A DNA stretch of 28,838 nt from contig MCBC01000152.1 in NCBI GenBank assembly GCA_001723855.1, positions 1 to 28,838 of the forward strand. Direction: 5' to 3'. The position numbers and the translations under genes are program-made. Positions within the stretch are counted from its first letter, which is position 1. Every line of letters starts with the position of its first letter. The notes under the pieces were generated by a model, which was not told the DNA's origin, ran no database searches, and saw nothing but the letters and a program-made list of their open reading frames with translations. Source of the stretch: Candidatus Altarchaeales archaeon WOR_SM1_86-2 (GTDB lineage Archaea > Altiarchaeota > Altiarchaeia > IMC4 > MCBC01). Below are positions 7,760-14,819 of this stretch, piece after piece.

Positions 7760-8011
7760 ATGGGTAAAATTGATTTTGAAAAGGAGGTTATGGAGAAAGA
7801 TGCATTGAACAGGATAATGTGGGACCCGAAATTGAATCCCGATGATTTTGAGATCTGTTATGCGGACAGATCCGAGCTTAAAAGGGTTAATTTCAGCGAT
7901 ATCCGGGTGGACGGGGATTTTATGGTTATGGGGGACAAGATAATACCGGTACATAGGATAAGGAAAATTATCCGTAAAGGCAGAGTTGTCTGGGATAAAA
8001 GGAGGGTTTAA
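7760..8011 (+). CDS. DUF504 / MJ1316-type RNA-end recognition protein
   Basis: This 83-aa protein matches the DUF504 (UPF0248, MJ1316) family along its length: LNRIMWDPKLNPDDFEICYADR, then FSDIRVDG, IIPVHRIRKII and the closing RVVWDKR. The family has been predicted by comparative genomics to recognise cyclic-phosphate-type RNA ends; that function is from family knowledge and not proven here. The start ATG follows an AT-rich gap shared with the macro-domain gene. The frame ends 33 bp before the convergent asd gene. Confidence 0.88.
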   Translation: MGKIDFEKEVMEKDALNRIMWDPKLNPDDFEICYADRSELKRVNFSDIRVDGDFMVMGDKIIPVHRIRKIIRKGRVVWDKRRV

Positions 8012-8043
8012 ATTTTATTCAAAATTAAAAAAGAATAAGAATT

Positions 8044-9078
8044 CTAAAATAACCCCTTCTTATGAGCCAACTCGGCGTTCAGAACACTTGCTCCGGCAGC
8101 ACCTCTTATCGTGTTGTGCGATAAGCAGGTGAACTTCAACAGTTTTCCTTTCTTCTTTAACCTCCCAACTGAAACGCTCATCCCATTGCCCAGCATACGG
8201 TCCTTCCTCGGCTGCGGTCTGTCCTCCTGATCAAAAACAATTATCGGCTTCTTCGGGGCAGTTGGAAGTTTCATTTCCTGCGGCAGACCCTTGAAATTTC
8301 CCATTGCCCTCTTTACTTCATCGAGCTCAAAGTCCTTTTCTGTCTTAACGAAAACCGACTCGGTATGCCCATCCATAACATTCACCCTGTTGCAGGAAGC
8401 GCAGATGTCAAACTCCGCTCCAAGAATCTTTAACGCCTCCTCCTCTACCTTTTCCTCCTCATTTTTGATAAACGGGATAACATTGTCGATTATTGCCATG
8501 CTCGGCACCCCATCATACCCTGCCCCGGATAATGCCTGCATTGAAGCCATATGCACCGCTTTAATACCAAAATTATCAAGTATCGGTTTCAGGGGGATGG
8601 TAAAGCCAATGGTCGTGCAGTTTGGATTTGTCACTATGAACCCATTCCAGCTGCGGTTTTTCTTTTGTTTTTCTATTAAATCAAGCTGCTTCGGATTTAT
8701 CTCCGGGATGATCAGCGGTACATCCTCTTTCATCCTGTAAGTCGATGTGTTTGAAAATACCGGTATGTGATGAGCGAATGCTGCTTCAACCTCCAGTGCT
8801 ATATCCGACGGAATGGCAGAGAATGCCAGATCAAGGTCACAGGAGGAAAAGATTTCATCTCTTCCCTCTTCATCCATCCCCGACACTTCCATCTCTGCAA
8901 TATCCCGCGGCATCTCCCCGGACAGGTACCATTTCGCAACTTCCTTATACATCTTACCTTTACTTTTCTCTGAAGCCGCAAGCATCTCAATCTCAAACCA
9001 TGGATGCTCTTCCAATGATTCGATAAATCGCTGCCCAACCATTCCAGTGGCGCCCAAAACCCCTACCCTAAGTTTCAT
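8044..9078 (-). CDS. asd: Aspartate-semialdehyde dehydrogenase
   Basis: The enzyme reduces aspartyl-phosphate to aspartate semialdehyde with NADPH, the branch point to lysine, threonine and methionine. The archaeal/fungal-type protein starts MKLRVGVLGATGMVGQRF (nucleotide-binding glycine loop). It carries the catalytic cysteine in TNPNCTTIG, the SGAGYDG loop, and the HTESV substrate region; the end has RMLGNGMSVSVGR and HNTIRGAAG. I prefer ATG 9078 (344 aa): a tatttaaattt box lies about 30 bp upstream, so the in-frame ATG at 9099 and the track to 9141 are probably promoter. Intact asd next to a ruined lysA in the same window suggests it now feeds threonine/methionine, or that lysine is made another way. 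Confidence 0.93.
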   Translation of the reverse strand: MKLRVGVLGATGMVGQRFIESLEEHPWFEIEMLAASEKSKGKMYKEVAKWYLSGEMPRDIAEMEVSGMDEEGRDEIFSSCDLDLAFSAIPSDIALEVEAAFAHHIPVFSNTSTYRMKEDVPLIIPEINPKQLDLIEKQKKNRSWNGFIVTNPNCTTIGFTIPLKPILDNFGIKAVHMASMQALSGAGYDGVPSMAIIDNVIPFIKNEEEKVEEEALKILGAEFDICASCNRVNVMDGHTESVFVKTEKDFELDEVKRAMGNFKGLPQEMKLPTAPKKPIIVFDQEDRPQPRKDRMLGNGMSVSVGRLKKKGKLLKFTCLSHNTIRGAAGASVLNAELAHKKGLF

Positions 9079-9159
9079 TTTCTTGTTCTTGATATTCATT
9101 AAATTTAAATACAAAAAAATAAAAGAAGAAAGTGTGTACAATGTTTTGATAACTTCCGT

Positions 9160-9879
9160 TTATTCCTTTCTCTTTATAACATAAGATCCTGTTAATTTAT
9201 CCCATAAACTTTGTTTTTTTGAATCAACGAGCATCATCAAGTAACTTATGAGTACGGATACAAACGCTAAAAACGCTAAAAACTCGACCAGTTCTATTAA
9301 AAATAGTGTGATTAAAATCAGAAAGAATGCTGCTATCTTTCCGGATTCGCGGATAATTGCATTTTCTAACCCAATGTTTCTTTCTTCACCGTCCACCACC
9401 ATTAAGTGAAAAATACTCTTTCCGGGCGTTGCTCCCTTCACCACTGTAAAATAAACAAAATAGACACTTGCAAAGATAAAAAGAAATACGGAACGTGTTA
9501 AATCTAACCCTAATAGATACATAGGGCTCATATACAATCCCACTGCCATATATAATAACATAAGGACCGGAATGGTGATTAGAGATACAATTATACTCAG
9601 TATTATCCAATCAGTAATGAAAGCCATAAATCTTGCGAAAAACCCGGCATATTTTTCTTCCTTTACCTCCTCGTTAGCGATTTTTTTCAGGTCCCTGATT
9701 ATCGCCGCATCCGTCTCATCCTCTTCTCTTTCTTCGGCGTCTATAATTAACGCCCCTGTATACCCGCAGTCCTTGCAGGAATACCTCTGGTCATGGCTGC
9801 CGTAACCGCCGCTGTCTGCCGTGGTCATTCCCGAAAATACAATCCTGTGGCTCTTGCACATCGGGCATATAAGACGCAT
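9160..9879 (-). CDS. RDD-family membrane protein with N-terminal zinc ribbon
   Basis: The 239-aa protein begins with a zinc-ribbon pair (CPMC near residue 5, CKDC near residue 35). An acidic linker (EEREEDETD) follows, then an RDD domain: GFFARFMAFITDWIIL, a long hydrophobic hairpin, the GATPGKSIFHLMVVD motif, further helices and the closing DSKKQSLWDKLTGSYV. RDD proteins are small integral membrane proteins of mostly unknown role, sometimes linked to transport. The gene is upstream of asd on the same strand (81 bp to its ATG) and divergent to mevalonate kinase over 40 bp. Confidence 0.85.
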   Translation of the reverse strand: MRLICPMCKSHRIVFSGMTTADSGGYGSHDQRYSCKDCGYTGALIIDAEEREEDETDAAIIRDLKKIANEEVKEEKYAGFFARFMAFITDWIILSIIVSLITIPVLMLLYMAVGLYMSPMYLLGLDLTRSVFLFIFASVYFVYFTVVKGATPGKSIFHLMVVDGEERNIGLENAIIRESGKIAAFFLILITLFLIELVEFLAFLAFVSVLISYLMMLVDSKKQSLWDKLTGSYVIKRKE

Positions 9880-9919
9880 ATTTAATTTATAATTTTGTTT
9901 ATATTAAATAAAGAATAAG
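9880..9919. promoter_or_regulatory. 40-bp divergent promoter, RDD gene / mevalonate kinase
   Basis: The nearly pure A/T gap (ttaatttataattttg and tatattaaataaag) lies between two divergent ATGs. TATA-like strings sit about 22-28 bp from each start, which fits overlapping leaderless promoters. Confidence 0.4.
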
Positions 9920-10852
9920 ATGACAAAGGCATCGGCACCTGCGAAAATAATATTGTTGGGGGAGCATGCAGCGGTCTATGGAAACCCTGTTTTAGTCGCA
10001 GCCGTTGATTTAAGAACGGTGGCTGATGTAAAAAAAAGAGGTGCCGATAACTTCATATTAAATGCCCCTGACATCGGCATAAAGAATTTTAAGTTTGGTT
10101 TTGGTTTTAAAAAAATTAATAAGAAGATAGCGCCCATAATTGATGCAGTACACAAAACCGAGGATTACTTGAATGAAAGGATGGGCTTAGAAATCACGAT
10201 AAACTCTAAAATCCCTGTTGCCTCCGGATTGGGAAGTTCTGCGTCCCTGGCTGCAGCGCTGGTTCTTGCAATATCCGGGGAATTGGGGCACCAATTGGAT
10301 AAAGAAGAGATTGCAAAACTTGCATGGGATATAGAAAATGTGGTGCATGGAAAATCCTCTGGTGTCGACCCGTATGCTGTAACCTATGGGGGGGTGTTGA
10401 GATACATGAGAGGTAAGGTAAATAGGTTAAAGATAGATGAGTATCCTCAAATAACGATAGGCAACACAAAAATTACTTCCGATACGGGCGAAGTAGTGGG
10501 GGATGTTATGCGCTTGAAAGAAAAATTTCCGGAAATTTTCGCAAAGTTGTTGAGAATTTTCGAGGAATTAGTTGATGATGGGCAAAATGCATTGGAGCAC
10601 GGGGATATTGCTCGTCTTGGTGAATTGATGAATCTCAACCACGGTTTATTATCTGCCATAGGGGTTTCTTCTGCAGAATTAGATCGCCTGGTGTGGGCTG
10701 CTCGCAGTCGATCTCCCGGAGCAAAGTTGTGCGGAGCGGGGAGGGGGGGGATAATGATCGCCATGGGGGATGTTGGTGAAGAAATAAGAAGGGCTGGCGG
10801 GGATGTTATTAGTGTGGGGATCTGTGATGAGGGTGTTAGGATTGAATATTAA
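9920..10852 (+). CDS. mvk: Mevalonate kinase
   Basis: This GHMP-family kinase phosphorylates mevalonate with ATP in isoprenoid synthesis, which in archaea feeds the ether-lipid chains. The 310-aa sequence opens with SAPAKIILLGEHAAVYG (substrate-site motif). It has the ATP loop PVASGLGSSASLAAAL near residues 97-112, the HGKSSGVDPYAVTYGG segment with the catalytic aspartate, and the C-terminal GAKLCGAGRGGIMI motif. The length is normal. A 34-bp T-rich gap separates it from the uL18 gene downstream, so read-through is possible. Confidence 0.95.
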   Translation: MTKASAPAKIILLGEHAAVYGNPVLVAAVDLRTVADVKKRGADNFILNAPDIGIKNFKFGFGFKKINKKIAPIIDAVHKTEDYLNERMGLEITINSKIPVASGLGSSASLAAALVLAISGELGHQLDKEEIAKLAWDIENVVHGKSSGVDPYAVTYGGVLRYMRGKVNRLKIDEYPQITIGNTKITSDTGEVVGDVMRLKEKFPEIFAKLLRIFEELVDDGQNALEHGDIARLGELMNLNHGLLSAIGVSSAELDRLVWAARSRSPGAKLCGAGRGGIMIAMGDVGEEIRRAGGDVISVGICDEGVRIEY

Positions 10853-10865
10853 TCATTTTTATTTA

Positions 10866-10874
10866 TTTTTTTTT
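10866..10874 (+). terminator. T-run after mevalonate kinase
   Basis: Nine consecutive T residues lie 14 bp after the mvk stop, within a longer T-rich stretch. Archaeal RNA polymerase terminates at such U-tracts without needing a hairpin. The run also lies just before the uL18 start, so it may only weaken read-through. Confidence 0.35.
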
Positions 10875-10886
10875 ATTGTATTAAAA

Positions 10887-11630
10887 ATGGCAAGTAAAGC
10901 GACATATGTTGTGCCGTATCGGAGGAAGAGGCAGAAGAAGACAGATTACCACAAAAGGCTGGATCTATTGAAATCTAGGGGAGGCAGAGTAGTTATAAGG
11001 CCCTCCAATAAGCATATTTGTGTTCAGGTAATCAGGTATAACGCGGACGGCGACCGTGTGATAGCGTCCGCCCACTCGAGCGAATTAAAAGATTTTGGAT
11101 GGAAATTCAACACAGGAAATACTCCTGCAGCATATCTGACCGGTTTGTTGTGCGGCAAGAGAACCCTAAAGGAGGGCGTTAAAGAGGGGGTGCTGGATTT
11201 AGGTTTATACGGGCCGATCAAGGGCTCAAGGATTTACGGGGCATTTAAAGGATTGATTGACTCCGGTTTAGATGTCCCTCACGATGACACCATATTTCCC
11301 GATGAATCACGAGTCAAAGGAGAGCATATCGAAAATTTTATAAAAGTTAAAATAACGAAAAATTTCGACGATGCCAGGGGGGGGATTATAAAGGGAGACG
11401 TAAAGGTGAAAAAAAAGGCGGCTAAGCCCGAGGAAAAACCAAAAAAAGAGGTGAAAGCAGGGGCTGAAAAAGAGGTGAAAGTTAAAGCGAAAGCGAAACC
11501 CAGGACCAAAAAGGAAGTGAAACCTGAAGCCGCACCTAAGACCAAAGCGAAACCCAGGACCAAAAAGGAAGTGAAACCTGAAGCCGCACCTAAGACCAAA
11601 GCGAAACCCAGGACCAAAAAATCCAAATAA
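10887..11630 (+). CDS. rpl18: Ribosomal protein uL18 with long basic repeat tail
   Basis: This large-subunit protein binds 5S rRNA. The start is ATG 10887, giving the typical opening MASKATYVVPYRRKRQKKTDY; the open frame further upstream only translates the end of mvk and the spacer. Conserved segments are YHKRLDLLKSRGGRVVIRPSNK, ASAHSSELKDFGW, NTPAAYLTGLLCG, GSRIYGAFKGLIDSGL and DVPHDD. The core ends near residue 168 and is followed by about 80 residues of Lys/Ala/Pro/Glu that include an exact 54-nt repeat. At 247 aa it is clearly longer than a usual archaeal uL18. The gene normally sits right after eL19; here eL19 is 17 kb away and this copy lies between mvk and an Lrp gene. Confidence 0.93.
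   Translation: MASKATYVVPYRRKRQKKTDYHKRLDLLKSRGGRVVIRPSNKHICVQVIRYNADGDRVIASAHSSELKDFGWKFNTGNTPAAYLTGLLCGKRTLKEGVKEGVLDLGLYGPIKGSRIYGAFKGLIDSGLDVPHDDTIFPDESRVKGEHIENFIKVKITKNFDDARGGIIKGDVKVKKKAAKPEEKPKKEVKAGAEKEVKVKAKAKPRTKKEVKPEAAPKTKAKPRTKKEVKPEAAPKTKAKPRTKKSK
11490..11624 (+). repeat. Exact 54-nt tandem repeat in the uL18 tail (2.5 copies)
   Basis: Units at 11490-11543 and 11544-11597 are identical base for base; a third partial unit runs 11598-11624. Each unit encodes KAKPRTKKEVKPEAAPKT. Identity at silent positions indicates recent duplication or gene conversion. Confidence 0.9.
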
Positions 11631-11649
11631 CTTTGATCAATAAATAAAA

Positions 11650-12141
11650 ATGATCTCTAACAAAGATACAGAACTTTTAAAGTTGCTGGAAAATGACGCC
11701 CGCATCCCGGAAAAGGATATCGCCACAATGCTTGATATCACCGATGAGGATGCAAAAAACAGGATTAAGGATTTAAAGGATAAGGGGATTATAAAGGGGT
11801 TTAAAACGGTTATAGACTGGAAAAAGGCCGGGAAAAGGAGAGTTTATGCCATAATACAGGTGAAGGTTACCCCCCAGGAAAGGGCGGGCTTTGCAAGAGC
11901 GGCAAAGGAGATATCAAAGGACGCAAGAGTTAACGGGGTTTATGTCGCTACCGGGGAGTATGACCTGATGGTTTTTTTGCAGGGTGGCAGCATAGATGAT
12001 ATCTCGGATTTTGTTACTGAAAAACTTGCCCCAAAGAAGGAGGTTATCGGAACCAACACCCACATAATATTGAATGTCTTCAAAAAGGACGGCTTGGAAT
12101 TCTTCGGGGAAGATGCAAAGAGGCTTTTAGTCAGCCCGTAA
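11650..12141 (+). CDS. Lrp/AsnC-family transcriptional regulator
   Basis: The 163-aa protein has the two-part layout of this family. Residues about 5-60 form the winged helix-turn-helix (DTELLKLLENDARIPEKDIA...MLDITDEDAKNRIKDLKDKGIIKGF). Residues about 65-150 form the ligand-sensing RAM domain, with VYAIIQVKV, VNGVYVATGEYDLMVFLQ and the later VIGTNTHIILNVFKK. Members bind DNA as dimers or octamers and sense amino acids. It starts 20 bp after the uL18 stop on the same strand. The regulated genes cannot be deduced from the sequence. Confidence 0.92.
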   Translation: MISNKDTELLKLLENDARIPEKDIATMLDITDEDAKNRIKDLKDKGIIKGFKTVIDWKKAGKRRVYAIIQVKVTPQERAGFARAAKEISKDARVNGVYVATGEYDLMVFLQGGSIDDISDFVTEKLAPKKEVIGTNTHIILNVFKKDGLEFFGEDAKRLLVSP

Positions 12142-12282
12142 TAGCCGAACCTCCGGCACCTTCAGGATCCATGTAAATTTTTGAACCAGAAAAAAAAGGT
12201 TAAATTTTTCAAAAAATGCGATTTTTATTTTTATTTAAAAAAAAAGTATATTAAGTAAATAATTGTTTTAATTCGTATAGTT

Positions 12283-13626
12283 ATGGAGAAAGTACCCACG
12301 TATATTAAAGGCTTGGATGATATTCTTCTGGGGGGAATCCCGAAAGAGAGGATGGTTCTTTTAGAGGGAACATCCGGCGCGGGAAAAACCATCTTTGGAA
12401 TCGAATTCCTGTGCAAAGGTGCGGAAAAGGGCGAACCGGGCGTTTTTGTTGCCTGCGAAGAAAGCCCCATTGATCTAATTGAAAATGTAAAAGCGTTCTG
12501 TGACATAGAAAAGTTAATCAAAGAGGATAAAATCAGGGTTGTTGACGTAAGCAGAAGATGGATTACAGATGTTTCCGATAAAACAACAGAATTCGGGTTG
12601 GGCAAGGTTATGGAGGATATAAAAAAGGCGGTAGATAGTATTGGCGCAAAGAGGGTAGTGATAGATCCCGGATCGATTTTGCTTTTACAGTTTGAAAATG
12701 TTGTTGCGATAAGAAAAGGTCTGCACAACATAAGGGACGCCGTTAGAAAGATGGGCTGCACAAGCATATTCACGACAGAGCGTCTGGAGAAACTGAGCAT
12801 GACCTTCTGTAAGGATGTTGAAGATTTTGTGCTTGACGGGGTTATCACTTTGAACTATGATATGGAGAAGGGCAAAAGAACTTTGAAAGTTGTGAAGATG
12901 CGAGGGAGTTCGTTTTTGGGTGGAAAACACGAGTTCAGATTCAATTACAACGGCTCAGGAATAACCATTTTCCCGGAAGTATCGCCTGAGTTAAAGGTTA
13001 CAAGCAGTGAAGAAAAATTAAGCATCGGAGTTAGAGGAATCGACGATATGCTGAATGGTGGGGCTTATATTGGAGACACAACACTGGTTGCGGGCCCTAC
13101 AGGATCAGGAAAAACCATTTTAGGGCTGCATTTTGTCCATGAGGGCGCAAAGAACGGCGAGAAATGTTTGATTGCCGGCTTTGAAGAATCCAAGGAGGTT
13201 TTATTTAGAACAGCTAATGGGATTGGTTTTGATTTCGATAAATTTGAAGAGAGGGGTTTAATAAAATATGTTTCATTCACGATCCATGACTTTATTCCGG
13301 CAAGGTATAAGGCAATGATCAAGAAAGAAGTTGAAGAGGGGGGCATTAAGAGGATTTTGATTGACTCCCTGTCATCCTACATTTTAGCATTTGAAACAGA
13401 TGCCGAAGAGAGGGATCATCTTCTCACCCTGCTTTCAATATTCAGGGCTAACGCTGCAACAGCCCTTATGACATACGAGACACATGACATGCTCGGGGCG
13501 GTTAGGATAACGGAGGCGGGTCTTTCCTTCATAGTTGATAATGTCATTCTTTTGAGATACGTGGAAATTTCATCAGGGATGGAAAAAGCCGTTTCCATAC
13601 TGAAACATTGTTGGAAGTGTATTTAG
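12283..13626 (+). CDS. KaiC-like ATPase with two RecA domains, C-terminus frameshifted
   Basis: Two KaiC/RecA-like domains are present. The first has the Walker A motif GTSGAGKT at residues 29-36, the catalytic pair in ACEESP, and a complete end VVKMRGSSFLGGKHEFRF. The second has GPTGSGKT at 271-278, GFEESKE, the Walker B region RILIDSLSSYI, and VDNVILLRYVE. Domain 2 should then continue as a 'MRGS..H....REF.I' segment, but the frame instead ends SILKHCWKCI. The expected final strand of the family (IVGSVFRGLSGIMTGAP) is found in another frame at 13604-13696. A net deletion or indel near 13600 therefore removed about 18 residues and shifted the end. The ATPase cores look intact. The next gene is a 7-TM protein on the same strand, a likely signalling partner. 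Confidence 0.9.
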   Translation: MEKVPTYIKGLDDILLGGIPKERMVLLEGTSGAGKTIFGIEFLCKGAEKGEPGVFVACEESPIDLIENVKAFCDIEKLIKEDKIRVVDVSRRWITDVSDKTTEFGLGKVMEDIKKAVDSIGAKRVVIDPGSILLLQFENVVAIRKGLHNIRDAVRKMGCTSIFTTERLEKLSMTFCKDVEDFVLDGVITLNYDMEKGKRTLKVVKMRGSSFLGGKHEFRFNYNGSGITIFPEVSPELKVTSSEEKLSIGVRGIDDMLNGGAYIGDTTLVAGPTGSGKTILGLHFVHEGAKNGEKCLIAGFEESKEVLFRTANGIGFDFDKFEERGLIKYVSFTIHDFIPARYKAMIKKEVEEGGIKRILIDSLSSYILAFETDAEERDHLLTLLSIFRANAATALMTYETHDMLGAVRITEAGLSFIVDNVILLRYVEISSGMEKAVSILKHCWKCI

Positions 13627-13696
13627 AGGTTTGAGCGGGATTATGACGGGAGCTCCAAGCATGGTGGCACAAAAAATAGAGAAATTTTTTGATTGA
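13604..13696 (+). pseudogene. Out-of-frame remnant of the KaiC-like C-terminus
   Basis: Reading from aac at 13604 gives NIVGSVFRGLSGIMTGAP and then SMVAQKIEKFFD before TGA 13694-13696. The first part is the usual closing strand of KaiC-type domains (GI.VG..F.G..GI.TG.P). It overlaps the present end of the KaiC frame in a different phase. Confidence 0.7.
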
Positions 13697-13729
13697 TTTT
13701 TATGGTTTTAAGTCCAATTATTAAATAAA

Positions 13730-14428
13730 ATGTTCCACTTATGGATGAGCATTTATGTAGTGGGTGCATTAATCTGTTTTGCAGTAGCATACAGAACGTT
13801 CTTTGTAAAAAAGAAACCCACACAGAGCAGGAAGTTATTCGGGCTGCTCTCTTTCTTGTTTGGATTGATATGCGTTCTGGATTTTCTGGCGCAAGTTGCG
13901 GGTACAACGAAACTCTCAATGTATCTGCAAGACCTAATGGGTGTGGTCTATCCGTTCCCGATGTTCTTGTTCATGCTGATTCCACTAACCATTTACAAGG
14001 ACATCAGGGGCAAAACGATATTGAAGATCATGGTTTTGCCTCTTCTGGTAGGATTATTCTCATTTATTGGGGGTGGAGGGGGATGCACCATGGATGTTGA
14101 AGCAGGGAATTTTGAAGGCATGATATTTGTCAAATTCATATACAATGAAGATATTTATTCAATATGGCTTCTACTGAATTTCATACCTGTTGTGGTGATG
14201 TACTACCTTTTCTATAAAATCTTCAAGACACCTGATGTGAGAGCAAACAAGGATTCTATGAAGCGTCTGAAGGTTTTCGTGACGGCATTCACCATACTTA
14301 TCATTGCAGGTTACGCTTTTGCAATAGCAGAGATGATATTTGGAACGCCGCCGCTGTCAAGCGTGGGTGCAGCGGTTGGTGTATCGCTCGCGATGATCGC
14401 ATTTAAATTAAGAAAGGAGACTATGTAA
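13730..14428 (+). CDS. Seven-helix integral membrane protein
   Basis: The 232-aa protein starts at ATG 13730 after an attaaataaa spacer. Seven hydrophobic helices can be drawn at about 3-25, 37-57, 69-89, 97-116, 142-165, 183-205 and 212-228, with basic loops at residues 27-34 and 168-181. A glycine run (GGGGGC) follows helix 4. No soluble catalytic domain is attached. It starts 33 bp after the end of the KaiC remnant, so it probably forms an operon with the KaiC-like ATPase, and may be a membrane sensor or input component for it. The family is not recognised beyond this. Confidence 0.75.
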   Translation: MFHLWMSIYVVGALICFAVAYRTFFVKKKPTQSRKLFGLLSFLFGLICVLDFLAQVAGTTKLSMYLQDLMGVVYPFPMFLFMLIPLTIYKDIRGKTILKIMVLPLLVGLFSFIGGGGGCTMDVEAGNFEGMIFVKFIYNEDIYSIWLLLNFIPVVVMYYLFYKIFKTPDVRANKDSMKRLKVFVTAFTILIIAGYAFAIAEMIFGTPPLSSVGAAVGVSLAMIAFKLRKETM

Positions 14429-14745
14429 TAACGATAGAGAAATTTTTTTATTGCGCCCGACAAAACGAAGGGTTGATTCGCTCCTCCCTTGTATTTTTTG
14501 AATCAGAAAGGAAATTTCTGATTTTTCGCAGAAAATGCTGAAAATCTTTCTGGATCAGAAGGGTAAATCTAATCACTGTGACTGTATTTTCATTTTAGTC
14601 TTGTCATAAATGTTAATATAGCAAAATCAAAATAAAGACTTATTGAATCAGGAAATAGAGCTGCAATTGGTCAGGCTCTTGGATTTCTTGGTAACCCTGA
14701 CTTTTAATTCTATTGATTTATGCTATTTCTTTTGATTAAAACAAG

Positions 14746-14768
14746 AAAAATTTCCTTTGGAAATTTTT
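14746..14768. promoter_or_regulatory. Perfect 10-bp hairpin upstream of tgtA
   Basis: aaaaatttcc, a loop of ttt, then ggaaattttt form a perfect 10-bp stem. The 3' arm ends in a T-run, so on the + strand it could terminate a short upstream RNA. It also overlaps the likely TATA region (tttttatgtatt) of tgtA. Confidence 0.5.
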
Positions 14769-14774
14769 ATGTAT

Positions 14775-14800
14775 TATTAGAAAGTATGTACTTTCTAATA
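14775..14800. promoter_or_regulatory. Inverted repeat at the likely tgtA transcription start
   Basis: tattagaaag and ctttctaata form perfect 10-bp arms around tatgta. The repeat lies 20-45 bp before the ATG of tgtA, just downstream of a TATA-like stretch; that is where an archaeal repressor would block transcription start. The binding factor is unknown. Confidence 0.45.
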
Positions 14801-14819
14801 CATATAAAAATTTAAAATA

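Larger units (their letters stand above)
14429..14819. other. Gene-free 391-bp AT-rich region upstream of tgtA
   Basis: No convincing coding frame or known RNA was found here. It holds a string of short inverted repeats: agaaag...ctttct around 14505-14550, ggtcagg...ccctgac around 14670-14702, and two strong hairpins near the tgtA start (listed separately). The words gaatcag/ggatcag recur near 14502, 14554 and 14646. No box C/D or H/ACA pattern was identified. It could be a decayed gene or element, an unidentified small RNA, or simply a regulatory region. Confidence 0.5.

Noticed and set aside
11279..11626. 115-aa repetitive hydrophobic frame opposite the uL18 tail
   Set aside because: It is only the reverse reading of the Lys-rich repeats; the uL18 frame explains the sequence.
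14600..14720. Possible short peptide on the minus strand (SQGYQEIQEPDQLQLYFLIQ) as a transposase relic
   Set aside because: Too short, no start, and no recognisable transposase motif; kept only as part of the unexplained intergenic region.
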